From: an uncultured Eubacteriales bacterium
GTDB lineage: Bacteria > Bacillota > Clostridia > Oscillospirales > Acutalibacteraceae
DNA: 64,000 nt
Reading direction: 5' to 3'
Assembly: GCA_934445015.1 (NCBI GenBank)
Contig: CAKSDJ010000001.1
Coordinates: forward strand, 1 to 64,000
Both the position numbers and the translations under genes were made by a program. Within the stretch, counting starts at the first letter, position 1. Every line of letters begins with the position of its first letter. Shown here in pieces: positions 1 to 7,598 of the stretch. The notes beneath the pieces were generated by a model that worked only from the letters and a program-made list of their open reading frames with translations, made no database searches and was not told the DNA's origin.

Positions 1-457
1 CACCGAAAACCGCCTTTGTGTTGGGTCTGAACGCGGAGTTGAGTTCTTCATCGCTGCAGTCGGGCGAAACAAATGTAAAATCAATGCCCATACGCTTCAT
101 TGTAACGGCAAAAAGATTATATGTTCCGCCGTAAATTGTTGATGACGACACTATATGATCGCCGCAGGAGGCGATGTTAAACACCGAATAGAATGACGCT
201 GCCTGTCCGCTTGAAGTAAGCATTGCGGCGGTACCGCCCTCCATCTCGCAGATTTTTGCGGCTACGCTGTCGTTAGTCGGGTTTTGCAATCGTGTATAAA
301 AATAACCGCTTGCCTCAAGGTCGAACAGTTTGCCCATATCCTCGCTGGTGGCATATTTAAAAGTTGTACTTTGAATTATAGGTATCTGGCGCGGCTCGCC
401 GTTGCCCGGTGTATAACCGCCCTGAACACATTTTGTTTCTATGTTGTAGTTGCTCAT
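1..457 (-). CDS. O-acetylhomoserine sulfhydrylase (PLP-dependent), 3' end outside the window
   Basis: This is the N-terminal 152 residues of a Cys/Met-metabolism PLP enzyme; the rest lies left of base 1. The family makes homocysteine from O-acetylhomoserine and sulfide. Visible family features are the opening MSNYNIETKCVQGGY, the PIIQSTTF stretch, YTRLQNPT, and the phosphate-binding region AAMLTSSGQAA, followed by STIYGGTYNLF. The ATG at 457 follows GGAGAGCAAAG at good distance. It sits 23 bp downstream of metK on the same strand, so it is probably co-transcribed under the SAM-I riboswitch, which fits a methionine-synthesis step. The lysine that binds PLP is outside the window. A cystathionine gamma-synthase or lyase is a less likely alternative. 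Confidence 0.88.
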   Translation of the reverse strand, partial: MSNYNIETKCVQGGYTPGNGEPRQIPIIQSTTFKYATSEDMGKLFDLEASGYFYTRLQNPTNDSVAAKICEMEGGTAAMLTSSGQAASFYSVFNIASCGDHIVSSSTIYGGTYNLFAVTMKRMGIDFTFVSPDCSDEELNSAFRPNTKAVFG

Positions 458-480
458 CTTTGCTCTCCTTATAAATAATA

Positions 481-1665
481 TTATCTTAAAGCGGATTTTA
501 ATTCCTCGGTTTTATCGGTTTTTTCCCAGTTGAAGTCTGCATCCTCTCTGCCCAAATGACCGTAGTTGGATGTTTTTCGGTATATAGGGCGGCGCAGATC
601 CAATTTATCTATAATTGCGGCAGGGCGCAGATCAAACACCTTTTGAACCGTTTCGGCTATTTTAACGTCGTCATACTTGCCTGTACCAAAGGTATCTATC
701 ATAACGGATACGGGCTTTGCAACGCCTATGGCGTATGCGAGCTGAATTTCGCATTTGCTTGCAATACCTGCGGCTACGATATTTTTTGCAACATACCGTG
801 CGGCATACGCTGCGCTGCGGTCAACCTTTGTTGGGTCTTTGCCCGAAAAGGCGCCGCCGCCGTGGCGCGCAACTCCGCCGTATGTATCAACAATTATTTT
901 TCTGCCGGTAAGCCCGGTATCGCCCTGCGGACCGCCTATTACAAAACGGCCTGTAGGGTTTATGTATATTTTTGTATCGGCGTCTAAAAACTCCTTTGGA
1001 ATAATAGGCTTTATAACCTTTTCCAAAATATCTTTTCTTAAAACTTCAAGGTCAATGTCTGCACTGTGCTGTGTAGATACAACAACAGCGTCTATGCGTT
1101 TGGGTTTGCCGTTTTCGCCGTACTCAACCGTTACCTGCGTTTTGCCGTCGGGTCTTAAATATTTTAACTCACCTGATTTGCGCACAGATGTAAGTTTATA
1201 TGCCATTTTATGCGCAAGCGAAATGCTGAGCGGCATAAGCTCGGGTGTTTCGTCGCAGGCATAGCCGAACATCATACCCTGATCTCCTGCGCCGTTAAGG
1301 TTATACTTATCCTCATCGCCGCCCTTATATTCAAGTGAGTTATCCACGCCGAGCGCTATATCGGGCGACTGACTGTCTAAGTTTATTACAACCTTGCAGG
1401 TCTTGCCGTCAAAGCAGGCGTCGGGGCTGTCATACCCTATATCGCAAAGGACTTGCCTTACTACCGCCTCAACATCAACATTGGCTTTGGTAGTAACCTC
1501 GCCCATTACGTTTACTATATCGGTAGTGCAAAATGTTTCGCACGCCACTCGTGAATATTTGTCATCTTTTAACATTGCGTCAAGCACAGCGTCTGAGATC
1601 TGGTCGCATACCTTGTCGGGGTGACCCTCAGTTACAGATTCAGAAGTAAATAATCTTTTACACAT
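481..1665 (-). CDS. metK: S-adenosylmethionine synthase
   Basis: MetK makes S-adenosylmethionine from ATP and methionine in the cytosol, releasing phosphate and pyrophosphate. The 394-residue product has the usual family length. It contains the N-terminal GHPDK motif at residues 14-18, the GAGDQG hexapeptide at 125-130, and the glycine-rich GGGAFSGKD loop near residue 270 that binds the triphosphate. The ATG at 1665 has a GGAGG box 8 nt upstream. It is the first gene behind the SAM-I riboswitch and is followed by a homocysteine-forming enzyme, so product SAM should shut off its own synthesis at transcription. No anomalies. Confidence 0.98.
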   Translation of the reverse strand: MCKRLFTSESVTEGHPDKVCDQISDAVLDAMLKDDKYSRVACETFCTTDIVNVMGEVTTKANVDVEAVVRQVLCDIGYDSPDACFDGKTCKVVINLDSQSPDIALGVDNSLEYKGGDEDKYNLNGAGDQGMMFGYACDETPELMPLSISLAHKMAYKLTSVRKSGELKYLRPDGKTQVTVEYGENGKPKRIDAVVVSTQHSADIDLEVLRKDILEKVIKPIIPKEFLDADTKIYINPTGRFVIGGPQGDTGLTGRKIIVDTYGGVARHGGGAFSGKDPTKVDRSAAYAARYVAKNIVAAGIASKCEIQLAYAIGVAKPVSVMIDTFGTGKYDDVKIAETVQKVFDLRPAAIIDKLDLRRPIYRKTSNYGHLGREDADFNWEKTDKTEELKSALR

Positions 1666-1694
1666 CTTTTTATCCTCCGTATTTTTTACTTACA

Positions 1695-1728
1695 AAAATT
1701 TAAGCCGCTTACCAAAAGATAAACGGCT
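1695..1728 (-). terminator. SAM-I riboswitch expression-platform terminator
   Basis: Reading leftward, AGCCGTTTAT pairs with GTAAGCGGCT (10 bp with G-U pairs) and is followed by TTAAATTTTT, an intrinsic terminator. The AAAGATAA at the 3' end of the aptamer P1 helix can instead pair with TTATCTTT inside the 5' arm and loop. That would be the antiterminator, so ligand-bound P1 and terminator exclude it. Confidence 0.88.
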
Positions 1729-1735
1729 GAATTAA

Positions 1736-1829
1736 CTTATCTTTCGGATAATCCGCAGGATTTGGCACCTTGAATAAATCAGGTTGCCGGACTTCACAGG
1801 GCCTGTACCCTCCGCCACTCTTGATAAGG
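1736..1829 (-). promoter_or_regulatory. SAM-I (S-box) riboswitch aptamer
   Basis: On the minus strand the segment opens with CTTATCAAGAG and runs through GGCGGAGGG, GGCCC, TGAAGTCCGGCAACC, GGTGCCAAATCC and GAAAGATAAG. These are the conserved core blocks of the S-box four-way junction, in order and spacing. CTTATC and GATAAG close P1. It lies upstream of metK and controls methionine and SAM synthesis by premature termination. Confidence 0.97.
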
Positions 1830-1862
1830 ACTATGTATTAAATTGTAGTTTTACTGTAAGGT

Positions 1863-1891
1863 ATTTTACTACCGTATATTTTATTTGTCAA
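1863..1891 (-). promoter_or_regulatory. metK promoter
   Basis: On the minus strand TTGACA (1891-1886) and TAAAAT (1868-1863) are separated by 17 bp. Transcription would start near 1856, leaving a leader of about 190 nt that contains the riboswitch. The -35 box includes the TGA stop codon of the upstream ribU gene. Confidence 0.75.
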
Positions 1892-2487
1892 CCGTTATTT
1901 TTGCTGTTTTTTAAAATCGGTGAAATTTTTTTGTAGATAAAAAAGCATATTGCCGTATCGGCAAGCCCCTTAAATATGTTAAAAGGCAAATTAAAAATGA
2001 GCAGACATTTTATGAGGCTGTCAGCCGAGGGCAGTAAAACAGAATACATTTTTATAATTGCGTCCATAGGTATAATTGTTTTTGCATATATAGGATATAC
2101 AAAAAAGTAATTCGTGGGTATACTTACAGCCGCCATTAAAACAGCCCCTAAAAACGCGCCCGTTACAGCACCCTTACGCGTTTTGTGCTTTTTATAAAAT
2201 GCACCGCTTACAAAAACAAAAACAGCGCCCAGAATAAAATTTGAAAGTTCACCGACGCCGGCGGTACTGCCCACAAACAGATGCAGTACGTTTTTTATAA
2301 GGCACACAAGAACCCCCCACCACGGTCCGAGCGCAAATGATGTTACAAGCGCAGGCAATTCGGAAAAATCAAATTTAATAAACGACGGTATTAAAAACGA
2401 TATCGGAAATTCGAGCATCATAAGTATGAAACCTATTGCCCCCATAATTGACGTAACCGCCACTTTTCGAATGTTTTGTTTTTTCAT
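1888..2487 (-). CDS. ribU: riboflavin ECF transporter substrate-binding subunit RibU
   Basis: This is a 199-residue, strongly hydrophobic protein with about six membrane segments, the size and pattern of an ECF S component. The N-terminal stretch resembling FLMMLEFPISFL and the region LVTSFALGPWWGVLVCLIKN are typical of the RibU group. It would capture riboflavin outside the cell and hand it to a shared EcfAA'T module encoded elsewhere. The FMN riboswitch immediately upstream supports the substrate assignment. The ATG at 2487 follows AAGGAAG. The stop codon overlaps the -35 box of the metK promoter. Confidence 0.9.
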   Translation of the reverse strand: MKKQNIRKVAVTSIMGAIGFILMMLEFPISFLIPSFIKFDFSELPALVTSFALGPWWGVLVCLIKNVLHLFVGSTAGVGELSNFILGAVFVFVSGAFYKKHKTRKGAVTGAFLGAVLMAAVSIPTNYFFVYPIYAKTIIPMDAIIKMYSVLLPSADSLIKCLLIFNLPFNIFKGLADTAICFFIYKKISPILKNSKNNG

Positions 2488-2507
2488 AATAAACGCTTCC
2501 TTATTAT

Positions 2508-2542
2508 TAAAATTAAAGCCTCCGCAAAAAAACTGCGGGGGC
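2508..2542 (-). terminator. FMN riboswitch terminator upstream of ribU
   Basis: On the minus strand GCCCCCGCA and TGCGGAGGC form a 9-position stem with one mismatch, followed by TTTAATTTT. It lies between the FMN aptamer and the ribU ribosome-binding site, where the off-state terminator is expected. Confidence 0.75.
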
Positions 2543-2571
2543 GCAAATTAAAGCAATATAAAAATTTTATA

Positions 2572-2684
2572 TTTCTCCCGTCCGGACTGTGACCGTCGGC
2601 TTTGGAATTTCACCAAATCAACCCGCCTAAAAAAGCAGGTTCGCAGGCTTTACTGCCGGTGGGGAATTTCACCCCGCCCCGAAA
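2572..2684 (-). promoter_or_regulatory. FMN riboswitch (RFN element)
   Basis: On the minus strand the RFN blocks appear in order: GGGGCGGGGTGAAATTCCCC, ACCGGCAGTAAAGCC, GATTTGGTGAAATTCCAAA, GCCGACGGT and AGTCCGGACGGGAGAA. FMN binding should lower expression of the riboflavin importer downstream. A TATAAT-like -10 lies upstream at 2702-2707; no convincing -35 is visible. Confidence 0.97.
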
Positions 2685-2743
2685 TTAAACTGTTTTTTCA
2701 AATTATATGTTTGCGGCTCTGCAGACCGACAAAATCAAACACA

Positions 2744-3040
2744 TCAGCCTAACCCTATAAGATCTTCAAGCAATACGCTTACTCCGTTAAGCAGAATAAA
2801 CTGCCAGACAATCAAAATGGGCATCCATATCGCAAACTTCATAAAACGGTAATGATTGTTATGTTTGTTGATACAGTTCATCATAATCTCTATTCCTATG
2901 CTGCCGCCCAAAAGGGTTACCGCAACCAGAATTCTGCCGTCTATGCCAAAGCCGTTCTCTTTTGCCTTTTTCATATCGACAATGCAGATTATAACTGTAA
3001 TTATATTTATGATGAGCCAATATATCATAACATATTTCAA
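2744..3040 (-). CDS. DUF1294 family small membrane protein
   Basis: A small protein of about 98 residues with three predicted membrane segments. The segment LLGGSIGIEIMMNCINKHNNHYRFM matches the DUF1294 pattern of a glycine-rich turn followed by a basic, His-rich loop. The function of the family is unknown. I chose the TTG at 3040 because AGGGTGAGAG sits just upstream and the resulting length fits the family. An in-frame ATG at 3085 would overlap sigE by 17 bp and lacks a ribosome-binding site. It follows sigE in the same direction by 28 bp, so it may be co-expressed during sporulation; that is inference from position only. Confidence 0.72.
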   Translation of the reverse strand: MKYVMIYWLIINIITVIICIVDMKKAKENGFGIDGRILVAVTLLGGSIGIEIMMNCINKHNNHYRFMKFAIWMPILIVWQFILLNGVSVLLEDLIGLG

Positions 3041-3068
3041 AACTCTCACCCTGACTATTTTAACATAT

Positions 3069-3761
3069 TTATATTGCCTTTTCAATCTGTTTTTTTAATT
3101 TTGATATAATTTTTTTTTCAAGACGTGATATATATGACTGAGATATCCCAAGCGTATCTGCCACCTGTTTTTGCGTGTATTCGGCATAACCGTTCATTCC
3201 GAACCGCATTTCCATTATCTGGCGTTCGCGCGGCGGCAATTCATTTACAAAATTTTTAAGCTGATGACGTTCGTCCTCCTGCTCTATTCCGCGCCCAACC
3301 TCGTCACCGTCGCTGCCAAGCACATCCGAAAGCAAAAGTTCGTTGCCGTCCCAATCGGTATTGAGCGGTTCGTCAATAGATATTTCGCCGCGCTTTGACG
3401 ACACTTTACGCAGGTGCATAAGTATCTCGTTTTCAATGCACCTTGAAGCGTACGTCGCAAGTTTTATATTGCGGTCGGGGCAAAAAGTGTTTACCGCTTT
3501 AATAAGCCCTATTGTACCTATTGAGATAAGGTCTTCAATGCCGGTAGGCGCCGTGTCAAACTTGCGTGCTATATACACTACAAGCCGCAAATTATGTACT
3601 ATAAGTTCATTTTTTGACTGCTCGTTCAAATTGTTAAGCAGTTTTGCCTCTTCATCGGGCGTGAGAGGTTCGGGCAAAGTTTCGGGCCCGTTGATGTAAT
3701 AAACCGCACGACCTGAAAAAAGTTTTTTTATAATACTGTGAATCCAATTTATAATTTTCAT
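3069..3761 (-). CDS. sigE: sporulation RNA polymerase sigma-E factor precursor
   Basis: SigE directs early mother-cell transcription in sporulation. The 230-residue product carries a hydrophobic, basic N-terminal pro-region (about residues 1-28), then [10 protein letters not shown]. Region 2 contains [30 protein letters not shown] and [15 protein letters not shown]. The SigE-specific segment [21 protein letters not shown] follows, and a C-terminal helix-turn-helix [20 protein letters not shown] lies near 195-215. It directly follows spoIIGA, encoding the protease that removes the pro-region. The pair marks the organism as an endospore former. Confidence 0.97.
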   Translation of the reverse strand: MKIINWIHSIIKKLFSGRAVYYINGPETLPEPLTPDEEAKLLNNLNEQSKNELIVHNLRLVVYIARKFDTAPTGIEDLISIGTIGLIKAVNTFCPDRNIKLATYASRCIENEILMHLRKVSSKRGEISIDEPLNTDWDGNELLLSDVLGSDGDEVGRGIEQEDERHQLKNFVNELPPRERQIMEMRFGMNGYAEYTQKQVADTLGISQSYISRLEKKIISKLKKQIEKAI

Positions 3762-3772
3762 ACTGTACCCCT

Positions 3773-4594
3773 TTAATTAAGTATTTCGGGATTGACAATA
3801 ACATCGCAATCATCAAGCGCAACGCGCGATGCCGCCAATACGGGATTTTTAAAATAAAATTTTCGGTTGTTGCAAATTACCACCGCCTTGTCTATACGGT
3901 AGCCGTCAAGAATTTCGGAGCCTGTTACCGTATTGCACGGAATTGCCCTGTACCTTGTTCTGCACTGTTCGCTTGTTTTGTCGGTACCTAAAAGCGTATC
4001 AATTGTACGCGGTTCCGTTATAAATATTTCAGACAAACCGAAAGCGTCTTTTACAGAGTTGCCCGTATCGGCTATTCCGCACAAATTGAGGCTTTTGTCA
4101 AAACAGCACAATGTGACCCCGCACTTTACGTTTTGGGGAAATGTTTTTGCTATAATGCGGCGCAAAACGGTTACGGCAAAATAACCCGCAACCGAAAATA
4201 CTATTAAAAACACCGGAGATATATTAAAATAGATAACCGAGTTGTTTATAACCATACCGTTGGGTTTAAACAAATACCAAACCGCTATCATTGCTCCGCT
4301 GTATGCAAAATTCACGCCTAACAAAAACACAGCGCTGCGCAAAAAATCTTTAAAATCACGCATTTTAAAAGCAATAAAACACATAATGCCGCACATTAAA
4401 ATATGCGCCGCCGTTTCAAGCAAAAAGTTTTTTTGCGGCAAAAATATATACAGCGAAAAAAATCCGCCGGCCGCAGCAGATGCAATTAGCCTTAAAACAC
4501 GCGTTTTTTTATGTAACAGTTTAGAGGTAAAGAGCAATAAAAAATAGTCTACGACAAAGTTTACCAATATGAGTATGTCGGCATAAACTACCAT
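3773..4594 (-). CDS. spoIIGA: sporulation sigma-E processing peptidase SpoIIGA
   Basis: SpoIIGA is the membrane aspartic protease that cleaves pro-SigE in the mother cell after receiving a forespore signal. The 273-residue protein has about five N-terminal membrane helices, then a cytoplasmic domain with the catalytic-type motif ADTGNSVKD (Asp about residue 176). I start it at the ATG at 4594 ([13 protein letters not shown]), which matches the family N-terminus and has GGTGGT upstream. A longer TTG reading frame to 4639 adds residues the family lacks. It ends 11 bp before sigE. No consensus Spo0A box is obvious just upstream; TGTCAAA near 4644 is a one-mismatch candidate. Confidence 0.93.
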   Translation of the reverse strand: MVVYADILILVNFVVDYFLLLFTSKLLHKKTRVLRLIASAAAGGFFSLYIFLPQKNFLLETAAHILMCGIMCFIAFKMRDFKDFLRSAVFLLGVNFAYSGAMIAVWYLFKPNGMVINNSVIYFNISPVFLIVFSVAGYFAVTVLRRIIAKTFPQNVKCGVTLCCFDKSLNLCGIADTGNSVKDAFGLSEIFITEPRTIDTLLGTDKTSEQCRTRYRAIPCNTVTGSEILDGYRIDKAVVICNNRKFYFKNPVLAASRVALDDCDVIVNPEILN

Positions 4595-4660
4595 TTGACC
4601 ACCACGCTTTAAATATATTATATAACTTAATGCGCGCAAAAGATGTCAAAAAAGAACCTT

Positions 4661-4703
4661 AAAAAAAGACGAAAAAAGGCATTTTACCGTTTTTTCGTCT
4701 TTA
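4661..4703 (-). terminator. terminator of the metal ATPase operon
   Basis: AAAGACGAAAAAA pairs with TTTTTTCGTCTTT around a short loop, and the leftward transcript continues into TTTTTTT. It separates the ATPase gene from spoIIGA. Confidence 0.85.
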
Positions 4704-4723
4704 AAATTGTATGAAGTTTTTAA

Positions 4724-6604
4724 TTAAAGATTTTTTACAAACATAGCGCGTATAGCGTTAAGTATCGCAATAACCGCAACGCCGACATCGGCAAAAACGG
4801 CAACCCACATATTTGCCGCACCTATGCCTACAAGCACAAGTGCCAAAACTTTAACCGCAATAGCAAAAACAATGTTTTGGTAAACTATTCTTAGGCATTT
4901 GCGTGAAATTTTAATCGCCTTTGATATTTTTACGGGGTTATCGTCCATAAGCACAACATCTGCTGCTTCAATTGCGGCATCAGAGCCTATTGCACCCATT
5001 GCTATGCCTATATCCGCACGTGATAAAACAGGTGCGTCATTTATACCGTCGCCTACAAAAGCGAGGTTTGAACCCTTAGGCTGTGCCGACAGCAATTCTT
5101 CAACCTTTGAAACCTTATCACCCGGCAACAATTCGCCGCAAAATGTATCAATGTTAAGGCTTTCTGCCACCTGTTTTGCCACAGCGTTTGAGTCGCCCGT
5201 CAGCATAACCGTGTTTTTAATACCTATTGATTTAAGGTTGCTTATTGCCTCTTTTGAAGTCGGTTTAACTACATCGGATATTACTATGTGACCTGCATAT
5301 TCGCCGTTTACACCCATGTGGATAACCGTGCCGGTTTTGTGGCAATCGATGTAATTTATGCCTAACCTGTTCATAAGTTTACTGTTGCCTACCGCAACGG
5401 TTTTTCCGTCAACCGAAGCGATAACTCCGTTGCCGCTGATCTCCTGTATATCGCTTACTCTGGTGCGGTCAAGCGATTTACCGTAGGCACGCCTCAGGCT
5501 TACGCTTATCGGGTGCGACGACGCAATTTCGGCAAGAGCGGCATATTCTATTATTTGTTCACGGCTTATTTTATTATGGTGTACCGCAGTAACTTCGAAT
5601 ACGCCCTGCGTTAAAGTGCCTGTTTTATCAAACACTATACAATCGGTTTTAGACAATGCCTCAAGGTAATTTGAACCTTTTATAAGTATGCCCTCTTTAC
5701 CGGCACCGCCTATACCCGCAAAAAAGCTGAGCGGTATGCTCACCACAAGCGCACACGGGCAGCTTGCAACCAAAAACGATAACGCCCTATATACCCAGAC
5801 GCTTACATTTGCGGGATTATGCAGCAACACACTCACAACCGTCGGTATAACAGCCAACGCCAACGCGCTGAAACAGACTGCAGGCGTATAAATTTTAGCA
5901 AACTTTGTTATAAAGTTTTCTGATTTTGATTTGCGCGAGCTTGCGTTTTCAACCAGATCCAAAATCTTAGAAACGGTTGACTCGCCGAATTCTTTTGTTG
6001 TGCGGATTTTTATAACGCCCGTCATATTTATACATCCGCTTACAACCTCATCGCCGACATCAATGTTCCGCGGAACGCTTTCGCCCGTGAGGGCAGATGT
6101 GTCTACGCAGGACTTGCCATCGGTAATGACGCCGTCGATCGGTATTTTTTCACCCGGCATTACGGTTATAATTGTACCTAAAGCCACCTTTTCGGGGTCT
6201 ACGCGGGTGATTTTGCCGTCGGTTTCGACATTGGCATAATCGGGCCTTATATCCATAAGTTCGCTTATGTTTTTGCGGCTTTTGCCCACAGCGTAACTCT
6301 GAAACAACTCGCCTATCTGATAAAACAGCATAACGGCAATTGCCTCTACATAGTCGCCGTTATTAACGATGCCTATCGCCATTGCGCCTATTGTTGCAAC
6401 AGCCATTAAAAAGTTTTCATCAAAAACCTGACCGCCTATTATACCCTTTACGGCTTTTATAAGTATATCATAGCCCACAATAAGATAAGGTACTAAGTAA
6501 AGCAAAAATCGCAATATGCCTTTAACCGGCATAAAATGCAAGCCTAAAATAAGAACTGCCGAAACAATAATTCTGACAAGCATCTTTTTTTGTTTTGCCG
6601 TCAT
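4724..6604 (-). CDS. heavy-metal translocating P-type (P1B) ATPase without its own HMA domain
   Basis: This protein pumps a soft or transition metal, most likely Zn/Cd/Pb-type divalent cations, out of the cell using ATP. It shows the TGES actuator loop (about residues 173-176), the SCPCALV metal site in the membrane (Cys about 282 and 284), the phosphorylation motif DKTGTLT (Asp about 326), an SHP-type segment (ASSHPIS) and GDGINDAPVL near the end. At 626 residues it lacks the usual N-terminal metal-binding domain; that domain is encoded just upstream as a separate 72-residue protein. The ATG at 6604 has GAGG 8 nt upstream; a TTG two codons earlier is less well placed. The CPC signature and terminal segments resemble the ZntA/CadA group rather than CopA, but metal choice is inference. 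Confidence 0.93.
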   Translation of the reverse strand: MTAKQKKMLVRIIVSAVLILGLHFMPVKGILRFLLYLVPYLIVGYDILIKAVKGIIGGQVFDENFLMAVATIGAMAIGIVNNGDYVEAIAVMLFYQIGELFQSYAVGKSRKNISELMDIRPDYANVETDGKITRVDPEKVALGTIITVMPGEKIPIDGVITDGKSCVDTSALTGESVPRNIDVGDEVVSGCINMTGVIKIRTTKEFGESTVSKILDLVENASSRKSKSENFITKFAKIYTPAVCFSALALAVIPTVVSVLLHNPANVSVWVYRALSFLVASCPCALVVSIPLSFFAGIGGAGKEGILIKGSNYLEALSKTDCIVFDKTGTLTQGVFEVTAVHHNKISREQIIEYAALAEIASSHPISVSLRRAYGKSLDRTRVSDIQEISGNGVIASVDGKTVAVGNSKLMNRLGINYIDCHKTGTVIHMGVNGEYAGHIVISDVVKPTSKEAISNLKSIGIKNTVMLTGDSNAVAKQVAESLNIDTFCGELLPGDKVSKVEELLSAQPKGSNLAFVGDGINDAPVLSRADIGIAMGAIGSDAAIEAADVVLMDDNPVKISKAIKISRKCLRIVYQNIVFAIAVKVLALVLVGIGAANMWVAVFADVGVAVIAILNAIRAMFVKNL

Positions 6605-6625
6605 ACACAAAACCTCTTTCTTAAA

Positions 6626-6844
6626 TTACAAATTGATTACAAAATCGCTTTCTATTTTTTTTGCGGATTTGTAAACCGCTTTCATAACGACATCAATATC
6701 TGCCGTATCATCAAAATCAATTAAAAGTTTTTGCGTCATAAAATTAACGGTTGCATCCTTTACACCGGATACTTTTTTTACTGCCTGTTCAACCTTTGCG
6801 GCACAGTTTGCACAATCAACTTCGATTTTATATGTTTTCTCCAT
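6626..6844 (-). CDS. stand-alone HMA (heavy-metal-associated) domain protein
   Basis: A 72-residue ferredoxin-like metal-binding domain. The motif DCANCAAKVEQAVKKVSGV (Cys about residues 11 and 14) is the CxxC metal site, and the rest follows the usual beta-alpha-beta-beta-alpha-beta pattern, ending KSAKKIESDF. It could act as a metallochaperone feeding the ATPase or as the detached N-terminal domain of that pump. GGGGG lies about 8 nt before the ATG. It ends 21 bp before the ATPase start and is read from the same promoter. Acidic residues after the CxxC loop are common in Zn/Cd-type domains; I cannot fix the metal. Confidence 0.92.
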   Translation of the reverse strand: MEKTYKIEVDCANCAAKVEQAVKKVSGVKDATVNFMTQKLLIDFDDTADIDVVMKAVYKSAKKIESDFVINL

Positions 6845-6861
6845 TTCAAGTTCCCCCTGTG

Positions 6862-6890
6862 TTGACTTAATTTATAACATATTGTATAAT
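6862..6890 (+). promoter_or_regulatory. promoter of the TetR-family regulator
   Basis: TTGACT (6862-6867) and TATAAT (6885-6890) are separated by exactly 17 bp, reading toward the regulator gene. The -10 box lies inside the palindrome at 6876-6899, which suggests repression at this promoter. Confidence 0.7.
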
Positions 6891-6899
6891 GAATATGTT
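6876..6899. promoter_or_regulatory. candidate operator 1 (AACATATT-N8-AATATGTT)
   Basis: Perfect 8-bp inverted arms with an 8-bp centre. It covers the -10 of the rightward promoter and the early transcribed region of the leftward ATPase promoter, so one bound dimer could control both directions. Confidence 0.55.
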
Positions 6900-6921
6900 A
6901 TCGAACACTTTGTTTGATTGT

Positions 6922-6950
6922 ATTATAGTCACATTTTTTAAAGTTGACAA
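6922..6950 (-). promoter_or_regulatory. promoter of the HMA-ATPase operon
   Basis: On the minus strand TTGTCA (6950-6945) and TATAAT (6927-6922) are 17 bp apart, reading toward the HMA gene. The leader is about 70 nt and includes operator candidate 1. Confidence 0.65.
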
Positions 6951-6979
6951 TAATCAAATTAAGTTTTATGTAAGATAAT

Positions 6980-7001
6980 GAACAAAAATTTTAATTTGTT
7001 C
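6980..7001. promoter_or_regulatory. candidate operator 2 (GAACAAA-N8-TTTGTTC)
   Basis: Perfect 7-bp arms around an 8-bp A/T centre, ending 16 bp before the TetR start codon. Its sequence differs from operator candidate 1, so it may bind a different protein or act in the mRNA. Confidence 0.45.
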
Positions 7002-7017
7002 GGAAAGGGTTACATGT

Positions 7018-7551
7018 ATGGACAGACGTCAGCTAAAAACCAGAAAAGCTATTTTTTGCGCTTTTCACAATCTGCTTGAGAGAAAGCGTTATGAAAATAT
7101 TACTGTGCAGGATATTATAGACGAGGCGGATGTTGGCAGAAGCACCTTTTATTCGCACTTTGAAACAAAGGATCTGTTGCTTAACGCTATGTGCGAGGAT
7201 ATGTTTTATCACATATTTGAAAATGACCCCTGCCCGTGGCATGGTAAGGATAATGACTTGGAAGGCAAACTTGCACACACGCTTTGGCATATACGAAAAG
7301 ACAAAACTGACCTTTCGGGGATACTGCTTTCAGACAGCGGCGAACTGTTTATGCGTTATTTTAAAGAACATTTGTATAAAATGTTTGATGAGTACGCTGA
7401 CGCTTTTAATACAAACGTTCCGAAAGATTTTTTACTTAACCATTTAGTAGGCAGTTTTGCCGAAGCGGTAAAATGGTGGCTTGCCGAAGACACAAAAACA
7501 AGCCCCGAAACGACTGCGAAATATTTTATGGAACTCACAAGAATAAACTGA
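7018..7551 (+). CDS. TetR/AcrR family transcriptional regulator
   Basis: A 177-residue one-component regulator. The N-terminal helix-turn-helix is clear: RKAIFCAFHNLLERKRYENITVQDIIDEADVGRSTFYSHFETKDLLL (recognition helix about residues 38-45, GRSTFYSHF). The C-terminal half would bind a ligand and dimerise; it matches the short-regulator type often listed as TetR C-terminal-like. The ATG at 7018 has GAAAGGG 8 nt upstream. It is divergent from the HMA/ATPase operon across a 173-bp region holding two palindromes, so it probably regulates itself and perhaps the pump. Metal pumps are more often governed by ArsR or MerR proteins, so a role in metal sensing is unproven. Confidence 0.9.
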   Translation: MDRRQLKTRKAIFCAFHNLLERKRYENITVQDIIDEADVGRSTFYSHFETKDLLLNAMCEDMFYHIFENDPCPWHGKDNDLEGKLAHTLWHIRKDKTDLSGILLSDSGELFMRYFKEHLYKMFDEYADAFNTNVPKDFLLNHLVGSFAEAVKWWLAEDTKTSPETTAKYFMELTRIN

Positions 7552-7552
7552 A

Positions 7553-7590
7553 AAACGCCCCTGTTATAAAAACAGGGGCGTTTTAATTTT
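7553..7590. terminator. bidirectional terminator between the TetR and esterase genes
   Basis: AAAACGCCCCTGTT and AACAGGGGCGTTTT form a 14-bp stem with a 5-nt loop and A/T runs on both sides, serving two convergent genes. Confidence 0.92.
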
Positions 7591-7598
7591 GCAAAATA

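Noticed and set aside
4640..4660. Spo0A box before spoIIGA (TGTCAAA near 4644)
   Set aside because: One mismatch and no tandem partner; sequence nearby belongs to the terminator of the ATPase gene.
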